Of a stretch of DNA of 64,000 bases, positions 33,670-47,000 are shown one piece after another. The DNA lies in NCBI GenBank assembly GCA_963989385.1, contig OZ022500.1:17312460-17376459 (forward strand), read 5' to 3'. A program made the position numbers and the translations under genes. The DNA comes from Ctena decussata (lineage: Eukaryota; Mollusca; Bivalvia; Lucinida; Lucinidae). The stretch's first letter is position 1, and each line of letters opens with the position of its first letter. A model generated the notes under the pieces. It had not been told where the DNA came from, made no database searches, and saw only the letters and a program-made list of their open reading frames with translations.

Positions 33670-36600
33670 ACTTGGCCGCTGAGGAAGATTGTTTGCTGAT
33701 TGTTTTTTCTTCTTCTTCTTCTTTCCCAGAAATACAGGGTGATATTAAGGTCTGCAAGTAAACAGTCAACTAGTTTACACGGTTATCATAGAATCTAATT
33801 CACTGTTTTTCCGTCATCTAAATTTGACGAGAAACTGAAAGTAGACCCTTGAGAATTCGGGTTAAGGTTCTATTACTGAAGAAAAAGCAAACATAAATGT
33901 AGGTCTTATTGTCCTTCACTGGCTTGTTACAACTTATTTTACGTCTCAGGATTTGCTTTTGTTATTGAACTTGGGTTTATCGACCATGACATTATGTGTG
34001 CCGATTTTAAATAAATAAAAAAAAAGATAGGAAAGAAATTGAAACAACTAATATGTCGTTTAAACGAAATGTAATCTACTTTTCTTTCCGACGCGTATTA
34101 GACAAGAAAATCAGAAGCGATATCGAATTAACAAATATTTCGTTTAAACAAGTTATTATATCGTTTAAAGGTATACTCCCTCGTATTTCATTATGAAATA
34201 ACCATAAAAGAATTAAACGGATCAGTTGTATGCAACACAATTAAGAATTGAGTAAAAAATCTTCATCCAAAAAGTCTTTGGTACGGAGGCAGAGACGATA
34301 TATCATTGCGAAGCCTTCTTGAATATTCATGAACATTTTTTCGTCATAAATTGATTGACTCCCACATGGGAATAAAAGGCGTTTCTGCAAGCACGCTTTG
34401 CATTTTATGAATAGTGGAGTAAATAACCTTACAAAAGCATTAATCTCTAATCCGTGCACGTGAGATCTTTTCAGCCAATAACTTCCGATGTTGACTAAAG
34501 AAAGGGCCTAAAATTATTCATGATATAACTTTTCCCTGATTAACCATTTTTACTGAGCGTATCCAGTATTCGTTTTTGGCGGGAATGACGACCCACTATT
34601 CCCGCGTCTTTATATATTTTCTTAAATTCTCCTACTTCCAGTGACCGGCACAAATTATAAATTTGGTAGATGAAAGTAATTTTACTATAAATCATTTTTA
34701 TGTATTTGATACGATTTTTCGTGAGAAATTTAAAATTTGATAGAAACATATCAGGGCGTATATCTTTAAACGACATATCATGTCATATTAATAAACGAGA
34801 TGCTTGTTGTTTTGATTTCCGTTGTAATTTTCTTGCTTCAATTTTTATTCTGATAAATATCGGAAAGGAAATGCCCTTCCGTGATTCCGTACTTTACAGT
34901 ATATACATGCGATTTAGAACTATGGATGCACTATTCAGATTTCAGTTTAACCCATTCTATTCGGGATACCCCTTTAGAGGTATCTGGGCAAACGTGGGGC
35001 CTGATCTGAGATCCATTACCAAACTGTTTGCTGCCTAGACACCATTTCTACAAAAGTTAGTTAGACCATAATTGTCAAAATATTCTTGATTTTTGATGCA
35101 GACGACAATTTCAGCAGACGGCAAAAAATACCCAGAATGCAATGGGTTAGTTTATGACACAGTCACACCGAACATCTCAGACTTCAAATTTTGAGCTACT
35201 GGGCGCTAAGTCTCTGCTGATCAATCGTAAACTGTTCTTTAATAAATTAGAATAAAAAGAAAACTAAAACAGTCCTACAAATCCAAGATTTTATTGAAAA
35301 TTATATTTGTTTAAACGACTGATCATTCGGCTTTTAAGGTGAATGAGTACACTTTCAGAAAAAGCAACCAGCTTTATAATTTAGCCTCCATTTTCTATGG
35401 GTTCAACTCTTTAAGGGAAGAAAAATGCCCTTCTAGGAGCAAATGCTTTACCTTAAGAGGGAGGTTTTCTTTGTTCAGAGCTTGAAGCAAGCAAAAAGCC
35501 ACAAATGTCGGCTCCTTTTGAAAAAATAAATGGGATAAGCATGACGGCGTACCCATACACCTTAAGAAATGATTGCAAATTCTACACGGATAATTTTAAT
35601 TTACAGAATCATGCACCTAAGGTGAGCGGATACAACACAAAGGGAGACCAGTGACATGAAAGGAATTGTATTCCTTCGCAAAAGGCTGTGTATTTTGAAA
35701 GAAAGAATTTGCTCCACAAGGGTAGCAAATACTTTCTTTAGAGTAGTCACCTCTTAATTCACGAACCAACTTCTGGCCAAGACTGGCCTCTTTATGCAGC
35801 TGATGCTGAATCTTCTAAATTATCCCATTCATGTCTGTAGACTCATAAAGGGGTCATTGGCAAACAGTGTAGACCCAGATCGGACGCCACATGATCAGGA
35901 TCTATACCGTTTGCCGTAAAGATATACTCCCTCGCCATTCACTATTTACAAATAGAATCTTTTAACTAAATTTCGTTAGATATTATCTTATCACATCTAA
36001 ATCCTGTGTGAAAGTTCTTAGAAAATAGTACGGTATAAGACAATTATGAAATAAGCTAATAAGTTTTAACCGTATATGCAAATTAGAAAAAAATCGTCAG
36101 CCAGTAATAAATCTATGGTACATGTAGCTCTTGCGATTACGTGATGATGATACCCAGGTTATTTTCTCGTTCGTGCACTTGATTGTTATGTCAATCGATG
36201 TTATATGGACCAATTTCGATCGCGGTTCGCGATTCTCCCAGATTTGTTATATTTTTGTTTTACATATATTTTACCGCAATTTTATACCCTAAACCAATGG
36301 CTAATAGACAGTTTGGACTATTTCGGAGCTTTCAGGTGAATATTTCTCCAAAAAGTAGTATTTCGTAGTTTAGCAAGGGAGTTAGTCTTTAAGAACTGGA
36401 TCTTTTGAAGATAATTAAGTAAAAATGAATCATACCTAACACCCCTTACATTGGAAATCGGCATGTCCGAACTGCCAGGCAGAAGCCTTTCAGAATCAAT
36501 GGAATAAAGTGCTCTCTGTTTGAGATTGTATCCACTTACCTTAATTAAAACATAAAACCGATTAAAACAGGATCAATATTAAAATGTGCAAGTACGTATA

Positions 36601-36836
36601 TTTGGATTTATGCTGTCAAACTATTTTTCCTGTCTGTGCACATTCTTTTCCCAGTTAATTGATATTTGATTTTTAAAAAAAATAATCAAATGTCTGTGCA
36701 CATTCTGATTTTTCATAAAAAAAACGACACAACTCATCTAACTTTGTCTGAATTAAGTAAATGTTTGTTCTACATTTCAAATTATGCACTGTAAAAACAT
36801 TTCGATGAACAAAACTTCAGTTTGGTATGATTCTCG
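33670..36836. other. Largely unassigned stretch
   Basis: AT-rich, with small foldbacks only: an AAGAATTTGCTCC unit at 35697-35745 and a CAAACAGTGTAGACCCAGATCGG palindrome at 35856-35925. A 112-codon frame at 34700-35038 has no feature I recognise. Confidence 0.5.
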
Positions 36837-37046
36837 TCATTTTTTTGGCTCTTGAAATCTGGGGTTGTTTGGATTCAGCTGATTTCCATGGTTGTCGAGG
36901 TCAGCTTTGGTACCCGTCCCGGTGTATCCTGGAGTATGTCCCTTGTACTCAGGATTGTTCGGGTTACACTGGTCGCTTTTATTGTCCAGGTTTGCTTGTG
37001 TTTGACTGGTATTGCCTGTTCCGGTGCTTCCTTGTTGGTTTGACAT
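36837..37046 (-). CDS. Small hydrophilic protein with two LDN-x4-Q-x-NPNNP repeats (69 aa)
   Basis: Single coding exon beginning MSNQQGSTG and ending at TGA. It has two internal repeats: NLDNKSDQCNPNNPEY at about residues 20-35, and DLDNHGNQLNPNNP at about residues 48-61, separated by a GYTGTGTK linker. The protein is rich in Asn, Gly, Thr and Gln, with no signal peptide or membrane segment. I recall DNHxNQxNPNNP repeats in small uncharacterised animal proteins, but cannot name the family or a function. The start was chosen because a good acceptor (pyrimidine tract ending ATTCAG) abuts the ATG, implying a 5' UTR intron; an in-frame ATG three codons upstream falls in that intron. A TATA box and a donor about 2 kb upstream on the same strand fit a non-coding first exon. 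An antisense frame of 104 residues overlaps it and is probably a shadow. Confidence 0.6.
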   Translation of the reverse strand: MSNQQGSTGTGNTSQTQANLDNKSDQCNPNNPEYKGHTPGYTGTGTKADLDNHGNQLNPNNPRFQEPKK

Positions 37047-37070
37047 CTGAATCAATAGATGAGATGAATA

Positions 37071-37253
37071 GGGTCAAATCAGTAGAATTCGGACAGCAGG
37101 TAATTCGGACAGTGACATTGTTACCTTTACATGTCAGTTAATTGGACTAAAAACAAAAATAACATAGCAAACTCATCAATCTTATCTGGAGTTTCACTGT
37201 TTGCAATGGTATGTCCGAATTTACCTGCTGTCCGAATTTATCCGACTTGACCA
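37071..37253. mobile_element. 183 bp MITE in the 5' intron of the NPNNP-repeat gene
   Basis: Inverted ends GGTCAAATCAGTAGAATTCGGACAGCAGG... and complement of ...CTGCTGTCCGAATTTATCCGACTTGACC, about 40 bp each. Confidence 0.7.
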
Positions 37254-37424
37254 TAATAACATCTATGACTGGGTTGAGGCCGGGGCAATAAATCTCGGGC
37301 TAGTTTTCAGAATATATAGTCTAATGCGACACAAGCCTCCCATTAGACTTAAATAATCTGAAAACGTGCCTGAGATTTCCTTGTTGAGCTCACAAAAGCA
37401 TCATTATCAGGTCTTGGAAAGCAC

Positions 37425-38100
37425 TAAATTTAAAGGCAGTCTGTAAATTTTAAGACTGTCTTCAAACTGAAAGACATTTTTGTCTGTAATTTAAAAGTTA
37501 CAGACTTGAGCATATGAATTGTGGAAAATAGTGCCGAACAAAATCTGGTATACAGTGCATATCATGAAAGTGCGCATGAAAGTGATTTTTATATCAATCC
37601 TTCGAGCAACATATCTTGAGAGTTTTGTCCTTTCTTCATTATAGTATAACTCCCTGTTCTATACAGACGGATTGATTCAAATGAATAAAATAGTGCGAAT
37701 TATTACTCTGTTGCTAAATCAAGATAATAATATAGTCCATACCGTCCTATCATAAATTAAAATAAGCCTACGACTTACTGAGCAGGCCTTATTGTTGGAC
37801 TAATCGTCTTTGCAACGAAACGTCCCGATACCGATGATAACATTTACCTTAAATCAATTTTGTGGTCAAAGGGAAAGAACTTTGCTTTGCCGAGCATTTT
37901 TTCATGTAAAACTACAGAAAGCATCCAAACAAATGAATGCAATATTAGTAATAAAGTGACAAAAACAGAAACGTCACCGAACAGTTGTGGATTTTTAACT
38001 TGATTTTCAAGAGCTAATTTGTACAAGTCTGTAAATTTATAGACTGAAATGTCTTTAAATAATAATACAGTCTTTAAATTTACAGACTCTTTAAATTTAA
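37425..38100. mobile_element. ~0.7 kb foldback element
   Basis: AAATTTAAAGGCAGTCTGTAAATTTTAAGACTG at the left and TACAGTCTTTAAATTTACAGACTCTTTAAATTT at the right are inverted and internally palindromic. Confidence 0.5.
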
Positions 38101-38485
38101 TTCTTTCCTAGACCTGATTTTATTGTTTCTCACCCATCATTAGATGTATTAAATCAGAATAAATATAACAATCATAATAGCAATAGCTTGATTTTTTAAT
38201 ATCCAGGTGAAATGGATTTGCGAGCTTTTCTCAAATTATGTCTTACAAGAGATTTGTTTTCAGAACTACTGGGTACGGCTTAAAATAGAATAGACAATGT
38301 TATGCAATTATGACAATGATACGTTTCCATTCCTTGTTTACCTTCAGGCATCGCCATTTATAGAAACATATAGCCTGATAGAAAACAAATACATGTAGTT
38401 TGACCGCCTAACCCTAATCGTGGGCAAAAAAGAAATAATAAAAAAAATTGAACCGTTCAGTCTTTTGTATTTCAATCACTAACCA

Positions 38486-38593
38486 CCCAGCAGGCACAAA
38501 ACGTCAAAATGACGTCATATTGACGCCGATGTGACGTCGTTACGTCGCATCGACGTCAGTATGACGTCATTTCAACATCATGTGCCTGCTGGG
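38486..38593. mobile_element. MITE family D, monomeric copy
   Basis: CCCAGCAGGCACAAAACGTC ... CATCATGTGCCTGCTGGG, ~108 bp, with two TGACGTCA octamers. It lies ~380 bases downstream of the putative 5' exon of the NPNNP-repeat gene. Confidence 0.85.
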
Positions 38594-38973
38594 CATTACC
38601 TTTTTGAAAGAGTGCTCTCTCAAAAATTCCTTGACCTGACCAGACTGCTACTATCTATCTCAATACTTAAAAGTCCTCAGAGAACCATTTTATACGTGTA
38701 CGTATCAGAGGCATGAAAAAGGAGGGAAATAAAGCAATAGGATATCATATTATATAAAGTGCATGCAGACAATATTTTGGTGAAACGCTGACATCGTACA
38801 AACCTCTAAAATTCGTGTTTAGAACTACCTCGCAAATTTCTGTGTGGCTGGAAATTAATTCATTTACTGAATCAGCCGCCAGTTTACGAGTTTTGTCGCG
38901 ACTCTAAACCATTTAATATGATGTTGAGTTTTCCTATTGTTCAGCAAAGCTAGGAATACGAAAACATACTTAC

Positions 38974-39080
38974 CTTTACTTTTGCAAACTATTGTTCCGC
39001 TAAAAGTGTTTATTTTTTGAAAGCTTTATGAGCCCCAAATCTTACTGTGCAAACGCAGTACGTGTGCGCCGGCTTTTATA
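38974..39080 (-). promoter_or_regulatory. TATA box and candidate non-coding first exon for the NPNNP-repeat gene
   Basis: Reading the minus strand, TATAAAA at 39080-39074 stands in a GC-flanked context (GTCTATAAAAGCCGGCGC). About 100 bases further on is a near-consensus donor, AAAG|GTAAGTATG, with the exon ending at 38974. Transcription would start near 39045-39050 and give a roughly 75-base leader. The next good acceptor before a plausible start codon is immediately upstream of the ATG at 37046. The link between the two is inferred. Confidence 0.45.
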
Positions 39081-39531
39081 GACGCGATTAAATCACGCCA
39101 CCTTTCTTGGAAATTTGAAAAAAGGAAACCTACAAAAGAGAAATTGAAAGTAGGAAAAGTTCAGAGTATTTCATTACCTGTTCTGAGCTGTAGACTTCGA
39201 AGGTCACACAATGACTTGGATAATAGACAATACCTATATCTGAACATGTGTATTGGAAAAATATTGTTAAAACCCCAATCATACGTTATTCGTGTATTAA
39301 AATAATTATTTGTGAAATAAAGCCTCGTGCATGTTGTGTAAAATGAAATCGAATATTCAAAATCTGCACAAAGAATGCAGACGCCTAAGCCAGATTAACT
39401 GCCCGTTATATTTTTCGAAAATGATATAATGGTTAAGACTCAGATAAAACGAGCCCATTTTTGGCGAAAATATTGGCCCATCGTTTGCAGGAAACTTGTT
39501 GACTAGCCTGTATGCAGGAAATATTTAAATT

Positions 39532-39769
39532 GAGCCGCAACACGACAAAACCAACAATGTGGCATGTGCGCCCAGCGAATACTCAGATCAGCTTAGGCAT
39601 CCGTCCTGTCTGGTCAGAGCCCCGGCTGTGCGCTTAAAGGGTAGCTAAGGGTCTGAGCTAGCTCCATGCAGACAGCGAAGACTCTGATCAGACTGGGCAA
39701 ATGCCCAGGCTGATCTGAGTCTTTGCTGGGCGCACGTGCCACTTTGTTGGTTTTCTCTTGTCGTGGCTT
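39532..39769. mobile_element. MITE family A, full copy
   Basis: GAGCCGCAACACGACAAAACC ... TCTTGTCGTGGCTT, slightly diverged. Confidence 0.85.
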
Positions 39770-40818
39770 ATTTCAGTTTGTAAGGAACATGGTCACTCGG
39801 CATAGAGGCTTACTGTATTTATTCGGTTATAAGACCCTTCCAAAGTTACCGCAAATATGTAAATCAGTAGTGTGTAATTCAACTATAAAATGGGGTTTTC
39901 TCTTCCAAAACAATCTCAAAGATACGTGTAAGATGAAATAAGATGAAATAAGGCGGATCTAGATCTTTGAGATTCGAAGTCGAAATACGTCTTATAAGTG
40001 AACAAATACGGTATTTGTGCAAAATGATAATAATTCATTTATGAGTTAATTAATGGAGTTTGATTTCCATCCTTTTTTTATTGTTTTGGCTTGCTGCTTC
40101 AAGCATCTCCTTCCTGATATCATCCATTGCCTGTCGTCTGTCTCAATTCACTAGGGTTGAGGTGGCTCGGTCAAGACGCCTGTGCTCGCGAGTTAATACG
40201 TTTGCATGTCTCTTACGTGATGTCTGCAGCTTATCTGCCTCAGTATATGTGGCTGAGAGGAGAGTTTACGTTGCATGCCGAGACTTGCCCATCACAATTA
40301 CTTTCTTAAACTTTTGAGGTTTAGCGACTGAAGAAGTAAAATACAGAAATGCGCATCGGTCGCACTATATACGAAAAAGCCAACCTTCACGCGGACCGAA
40401 CACCTAAGGTCGATGGTTTGAATCCCGAACTGGTTTAAGCTCTCTGTAATTTAATACTGTCCGTTATAAGGTATTTATTGCTGTGCAGACTAATACTTTC
40501 GTTGACCTAATTAATATACGAGTGGCATTTCTTTTGTTAATGTAGCTGAATGCCTACGAATAAAATGTTCGTTCAATTTAGTGCAGTTCGTGAACTGTTG
40601 TCCAATACATGTATACCTCTTTCTCTTTTGGTTTTAAGGGCAGAATAAGGGATCTGATTGCATCAGTCCCTGATCATTGCTTATCTTTTTTTACTTTAAA
40701 ATTTATATCGGCATCAAAATGTTAGTAATGTTGAAAATTGTACGTCTCATTCATACTCCAAACTTGGACTGAAAATTTAACACAGCTCAAAGCCGTGTTA
40801 TGCGACTTGCAAAAGCTT
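39770..40818. other. Unassigned stretch
   Basis: No repeat or coding signal recognised. Two overlapping open frames at 40060-40317 are short and not supported by composition or motifs. Confidence 0.5.
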
Positions 40819-40897
40819 AGCTCTATTCCCTAAGCTCTGTCTCTAGCATCTTAGCTGTCAGCTAAGATGCTAGAGACAGAGCTTAGGGAATAGAGCT
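40819..40897. repeat. Perfect 39 bp hairpin past the 3' end of gene 3
   Basis: AGCTCTATTCCCTAAGC...CTTAGCTG pairs base for base with its complement across a single T at 40858. It lies 126-204 bases past the gene 3 stop codon. Confidence 0.95.
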
Positions 40898-40994
40898 GCA
40901 AGGTTTTCAAAAAGTTTTCTTATTTAACTCAAATCACGAGATTGCTGTTGAAAAAGAGGCAACCCAGTGATATTGTGCATAATGCTGCTTCTTG

Positions 40995-41000
40995 TTTAAT
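40995..41000 (-). terminator. ATTAAA polyadenylation signal candidate of gene 3
   Basis: ATTAAA about 25 bases past the TGA of gene 3 on the minus strand. It precedes a perfect 39 bp hairpin located about 125 bases past the stop. Confidence 0.35.
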
Positions 41001-41022
41001 AAACAGAAAGGGACTAAATTCT

Positions 41023-44000
41023 TCAGACGCATCTGTAAGAGCCTGGGCCTGGGTGGAAGATCATAGAGCGACGTCCTGCTGAAGTATCTACAACTGGGAG
41101 TATATGGGCTGTTATAGGGGGGATCGTGGAGCCTGTAGAGACCCATCTGCACCGGGTACCGGAAGTGCAGCCGCAGTGACCATTGGGTGTCTCCAAAGGA
41201 TAGCAATGTTCTTGCATTTTGTGGAATTTCTCACAGTGTCCTGTAAAGCAAAATAATGTACAATTACTGTATTTTTTTTTCTCCAACAGCCAAATAGTGT
41301 AATATATTGATCATCGAACGGTATCCTACACAGCATTATCAGGTTACACCAACACAGTTAAATAATAAAAAATCACTTAGCTGCCTTTTTAGCTCACCTG
41401 AGCACGAAGCGAGCTATTGTGATCAATATTTTTCCGTCCGTCCGTCTACAATTTCTTCACACGACATCTCCTCCTAGACCAGTGAGCCAATTTCAAAATA
41501 ATTTCACACAAATGTTTTTGTTATAGCCCTGAACCAAAATTGCTAAAATGGTTCCGCTCCGCTGAACAAAATGGCCACCAGAGCTAAAAATAGAAAAACC
41601 TTTAAACGACATCTCCTCTGAAGTCAGTGGCTTGATTTCAAAATAATTTCACAGAAATGTTTGACTCATGGCCCTGAACCAAAATTGCTAAAACGGTTCC
41701 ACTCTGCTGAAAAAATGGCCGCCAAAGCTAAAAATAGAAATCTAAAAATAGAAAAACCTTTAGACGACATCTCCTCTGAAGCCAATGGCTCGGTTTCAAA
41801 CTGATTTCACAGAAATGTTTGACTCATGGCCCTAAACCAAAATTGCTAAAACGGTTCCGATCCGCTGAATAAAATGGCCGCCAGAGGTAAAAATAGGAAT
41901 AAATCTTAGAATGACACAGAGGGCACAGTTTTGATCCAATCATCATGAAACTTTGTCAGAATGGTTATCTTAATGAAATCTGGATCACGATTGAAACTGG
42001 GTCATGTGGGGTTAAAAAGTAGGTCACTAGGTAAAATCTTAGAAAAACATGATGTACTTTCTAGAGGGCACAGTTATGATCCGATCTTCATGAAACTCTG
42101 TCAGAATGTTAATCCTTATACGATCTAGGCCAAGATGGAAACTGAGTTATGTGGAGTTAAAAACTAGGTCACTAGGTCAAATCTTAGAAAAACCGTGTGT
42201 ACACTCTATAAGGCTCAGTTATTATTCGATCTTCATGAAACTTTGTCAGAATGTTTATCCTTATACAATCTAGGCCTAGATGGAAACTGAGTCTTGTGGG
42301 ATCAAGACCTTGGTCACTAGGACAAATCTTAGAAAACCCTTGTGTACACTATAGAGGGCACAGTTATGATCCAGTCTTCATGAAACTTTGTAAGAATGCT
42401 TATCTTTATGAAATCAAGACCAAATTCGAAACTGGGCTATGTCAAGTCAGAAACTAGGTCACTAGGTCAGATCGTAGAAGAACCATGTGAATGCTCTAGA
42501 GGGCACAGTTTTGTTCCAATCTTCATGAAACTTTGTCAAAAAATTTAACTCCAGCAAATCTAGACCAAGGGTGCAACGGGGTCATGTTGGATTAAAAACT
42601 AGGTCACTAGGTCAAACCATAGAAAAACATTGTGTATACTCTACAGGCACAGTTTTGGTTCAATCTACATGAAACTTTGTCAGAATAATTACCTTAATTA
42701 AATCTAGGCCAAGTTTGAAACTGGATCTTGTTGGGTCAAAAACTAGGTCACTAGGTCAAATCATAGCAAAACTTTGTGTACACAATTGTGGCTTTATTTT
42801 GCATTGAATCTTCATGAAACTTTGTCAGAATGTTTATCTTCATGAAATGTAGGCCAAGTTTGAAACTGAATAATGTCTGACCAAAAACTAGATTGCCAGG
42901 TCAGATCTTAGAAAGAACATTGTGTACACTCTAGAGATCCAGTGTTCATGAAACTTTGTCAGAATATAGATTGGAAACTGCAAAACTGCTCCAATTGAAT
43001 CATCATCAAATAGATGATCTTCCATTTTATTTCGTCATAACTCAGGAACGGCTGTAGTGTAGTGGATAACACTCCGGACTACCAATCCAGGGGTCGCAAG
43101 ATCGATCCCCCGCTTCTTTCGGATGAGACTTTAAACCGAGGTCTCGTCTCCATATGATCTCGTTGTTGGTGGGACGTTAAACCCGAGTTCACTCATTCAC
43201 TTCATCATAACTCAGGTGAGCGATTAAGATCCAAAGAAGGGTTGGAACACTAATATTATAACGTTTCAATTACAACATTTACTTCCAAGAGGCAGATAAC
43301 AGCCCTACAGTGATTACAGTTGTTTTCAAAAATGTTGTTAAAAAGGCATATTGCTGCAAAGGGGAAAACTGACCAATTAGAAAATTGTTAATTTAAAGAG
43401 TAACTACACCTCAGGAACTGACTGAATCAGATCCCAAACCCTATCCCCAACATTAAAGGGAAAGATTGACAAAGCCATCCCAACAAACAATAAATTACAA
43501 GTGATAAGCCGAGTCAGCAGCTCTTTCCCAAATAGGTGGCAACTCAGCTATCTTTATTGAACTAAATAACCCAGACCAACAGAAGGGCCACAACAGACCA
43601 AGCAAACCACACGAAAAACACTTAACAATTATTTTTACCTATTTTCTATTTTTATTATAGAAGGGTTAAAATGAGAACACAATAAATTAAACAGCACCGA
43701 ACATAAAACAAATGCAACCACTACGAAAGTACCGCCTTGGGATGGACAGTAATAACTAATGGGGGGGGGGGGGGGGGGGTTAAAACCGGTTTTACTGGGC
43801 CCAAACCGTCACCCTCACCCTCCGCTGCGGTGCACAGAATTAGATGGTAGTTCGGTTCGTATGGAGGTCCCCTAACTCATCAGAGAGTCATCACGGTCAA
43901 CAATTAAGATCAAGAAAAGACCGCGATGAAGCAAGGATGAGGACTCGACAGCCAAAACGTGTTGAGACACCAGGAGATCCCTGGGGCGTCAGCAACACCA

Positions 44001-47000
44001 CTGGAGCACTGGAGCAAAAGAAGACCACCAGTTGAACCCCGGTGGGCCAAGAAACAGACAAACATCCGGCCCCAACCAACTAATATATAGCTTTATGTAG
44101 GGGCTATCATAGAGTCTGAACCCCGACCCACCGGCGTGCAATTAAAGAGGGCAGCAAAGTTGTCAACCGTGATTGGGTTAACCACTAAGCATGCAGACTG
44201 TCACATTACATCTATGTTATAGCCAATGCATTTAAATCGTATGATAATTTTCTTAAATTGATCAGGAAATTCTGTTTTCCCTACGATTTTGCGTAATTTA
44301 TATACTAAGTCACCATAAAATTCAGGTTCCGATAGGCCTTGTTGCAAAAGTGACCTTAACCCTGTATTATATTTGGTTTAAACTTTATTTTATTTGCATA
44401 AACACTAATACATTTATACACATTTCAAAACATAGCATTTTATGCAAATGGGATTCAGAAGAAAGTCAAACGACTTTTTTCAAATCTGTATCCCAATATT
44501 GCAATCAAAATGATACTTCTATAGCAAGTGATTTGAAATTATATACAATATAAAAAGTTGATAAAACAGAATCTTATTTTATTATATTTAGAAACCAATT
44601 CCAAGTGTCTACGATAAAATTTAGAAAAAGTTTTCGAAGTTTATGATACCGATACCCCTGCTGTGAAAGCTTTGCAGTCAAACTTTTATTACGAGCATTG
44701 AAATCTGCCAGATGACTAGACACCCTAGCGAAGCGAATAAGCTGAGAAATGTAAACATCATAAGAAGTGGTGCGGGGAACATCACCATCCAAAAACGGAA
44801 AATAAACAATGTCGAAATCAAAATCATCGCGTTTGTCATATATTTTAGATGAAACAAATCCATCTAAAATAGATAAATGTAAATCCAAAAATGGGGCCTC
44901 GGTATCAGAAGTATTTGCTTTATTTAACTGCAATTCAGCAGGATAAATTTGACTGACCATTCAAGGATTGTCAATATTTAAAAGGTCGTCCAAGTATCTA
45001 GACGTTGAGTTGAATGCTTCAATGACATGAGCTTGAGTATCATCAGAAAGAGACATCATAAAGTCTCTTTCATAGCAAAATAGAAACAAATCTGCTAAGT
45101 CTACATTTATAATTAAATAGGCATACCCTGATTTGTGACCGCGTACGGTTTCATACATGTAGCAGTGTACATAGCAGTAACCATGTCCTAGAACTCACTG
45201 TAGAATTGTTTACCTGTTTTCGGTACAGGATGAATTGGTCCTATTGGGCCTACTGGAAGATCCACTGGTTGAAGGGCCTGTCGTTTCTTGCTAACCACTA
45301 AGAACTCTGGTCGAATATAACAACACTCCCCGGCCCCACACTGAGTGTCATCCATACATATTCGTAATGGCGGTTTGGTAGTACTGGTACCCTGTATAAT
45401 ATGAATATTGTTGACACAGTTGCAATTACCGGTAGCCGCGTTGCCGCGTTATCATTTCCCGCACTGGGGTTGGAAAAGTATACTCTTTTCATATTTTCGT
45501 CCGTTTATTTAATGGCCCCATTGGTCTATCAGCGTGAAAACTTTTATCATGTGGTATCGCTGCAAGCTTCTCAGTATAGTTTCGTCAGAGTAAATGGCCG
45601 TGATTAGTCAGTTTTAAACAAATAAAACATCCCTACAATTCACATAAAAAGGGTTTGAAAACTTATTTGTGTCATTTTAGTTGGCAACTAAAATGACCTA
45701 CTTTCGATTTCTTTAAGTTAAATAAAATGGTAAAAATACAATGTAGAGGCGTGGAGTCCCAATCACTACCCCGCCTTTGTTTATATAGCATTGCTAGACG
45801 GGAAACCAGAACAGGAAATTTTAATTTGTGCAGCGATTTGTTATTTTTCAAAAAAAAAAAAAAAATCTCTACTTTTTGCCAGTTATATGACTCAATATAG
45901 GCACGTCAACCCACATTTTATTACCAAATGTGACGGTTGAACCGCCTTTTACAATGATCTGAGTTTAGACGTTTTAACCACTGATAGGACTATTGAGACT
46001 TTAAATGTTTGTGTTACACTTTTCTGAGTGACTGTCTCAATGATTGTAAATGCTTCGTGTAGAATCTGCAGTTAACATGGTTAATTTTATAAAGAGGCGG
46101 AAAACTAATGGTGGCATAGTTTATGGATCATGTTCGTTTTTGTACTATGTCCATTTTCTTTCTTTCTGTATTCTGAAAATAAACTTATACAGCCCCGGAT
46201 CCAGAGGGTGGGCTTTGGGGCTTCAGCCCCGCCATCTTGGTCTCTTTGTTATGTATAATATGTACATGTAGGCCCCCATATGGTAAGGAGTATCAAATGT
46301 CAGTTTGAGATAATTTATCCATGTGGATACATTAACATATATGTTGTGACATCTCATTAGAATCGCCTCAGCGAGGCGATTCTAATGAAATGCCACAACA
46401 TACATTTCGAGAGAAAAAAAGACATTATCAGAAATTCTCATCAAATTTATCCCTAATGAGGTTATATTTTTAAGCCCCCTCCCCCTCCTCCCCACAAATA
46501 CACATCTCGGCACCTCCCAGCCACACCAGTTATCCAGAGGCCCACCAGTACATGGTTGTCTGAATCCGGGCCTGATTTGCGTCATAGTTTTCTGCGTAAC
46601 TGCATGAGCTAGAGCTCTAAAAGTATAAAAAATATATGAGACGTTTTATCGAGTCATTTAGAATTGAACTTTGTTTTTGTAACATTTTCTCAGGAACGTA
46701 AATGTTAAACGTTCGTATGTGCAGGTATACAGTTGTAAAGGCAATGCATTTTTTAAAAGAGTTAACCTGCTGGAGTTGGCACTTTGGTTTCGTAAAAGTT
46801 AACCTGGTGGAATTGGTCCCTTTTCAAAGTTTTGTCAGTGATAGTCATATCAGTTCTTTTATTTTATATTTAAATGCTTTGCATACTAAAACATGCGAGT
46901 CGAATGACATTGTTATATGGTGGAATTGGTCCCTTTCAAAATTTTTGTCAGTGATTATCATATCAGTTCTTTCACTTTATATTTAAATGCTTTGCATACC

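Noticed and set aside
34700..35038. 112-codon plus-strand frame
   Set aside because: No recognisable motif, composition like its AT-rich surroundings, no splice-linked neighbours and no clear promoter.
36827..37141. 104-codon frame on the plus strand with several cysteines
   Set aside because: Antisense to the NPNNP-repeat gene; it has no signal peptide-like start and its residues mirror the repeat on the other strand.
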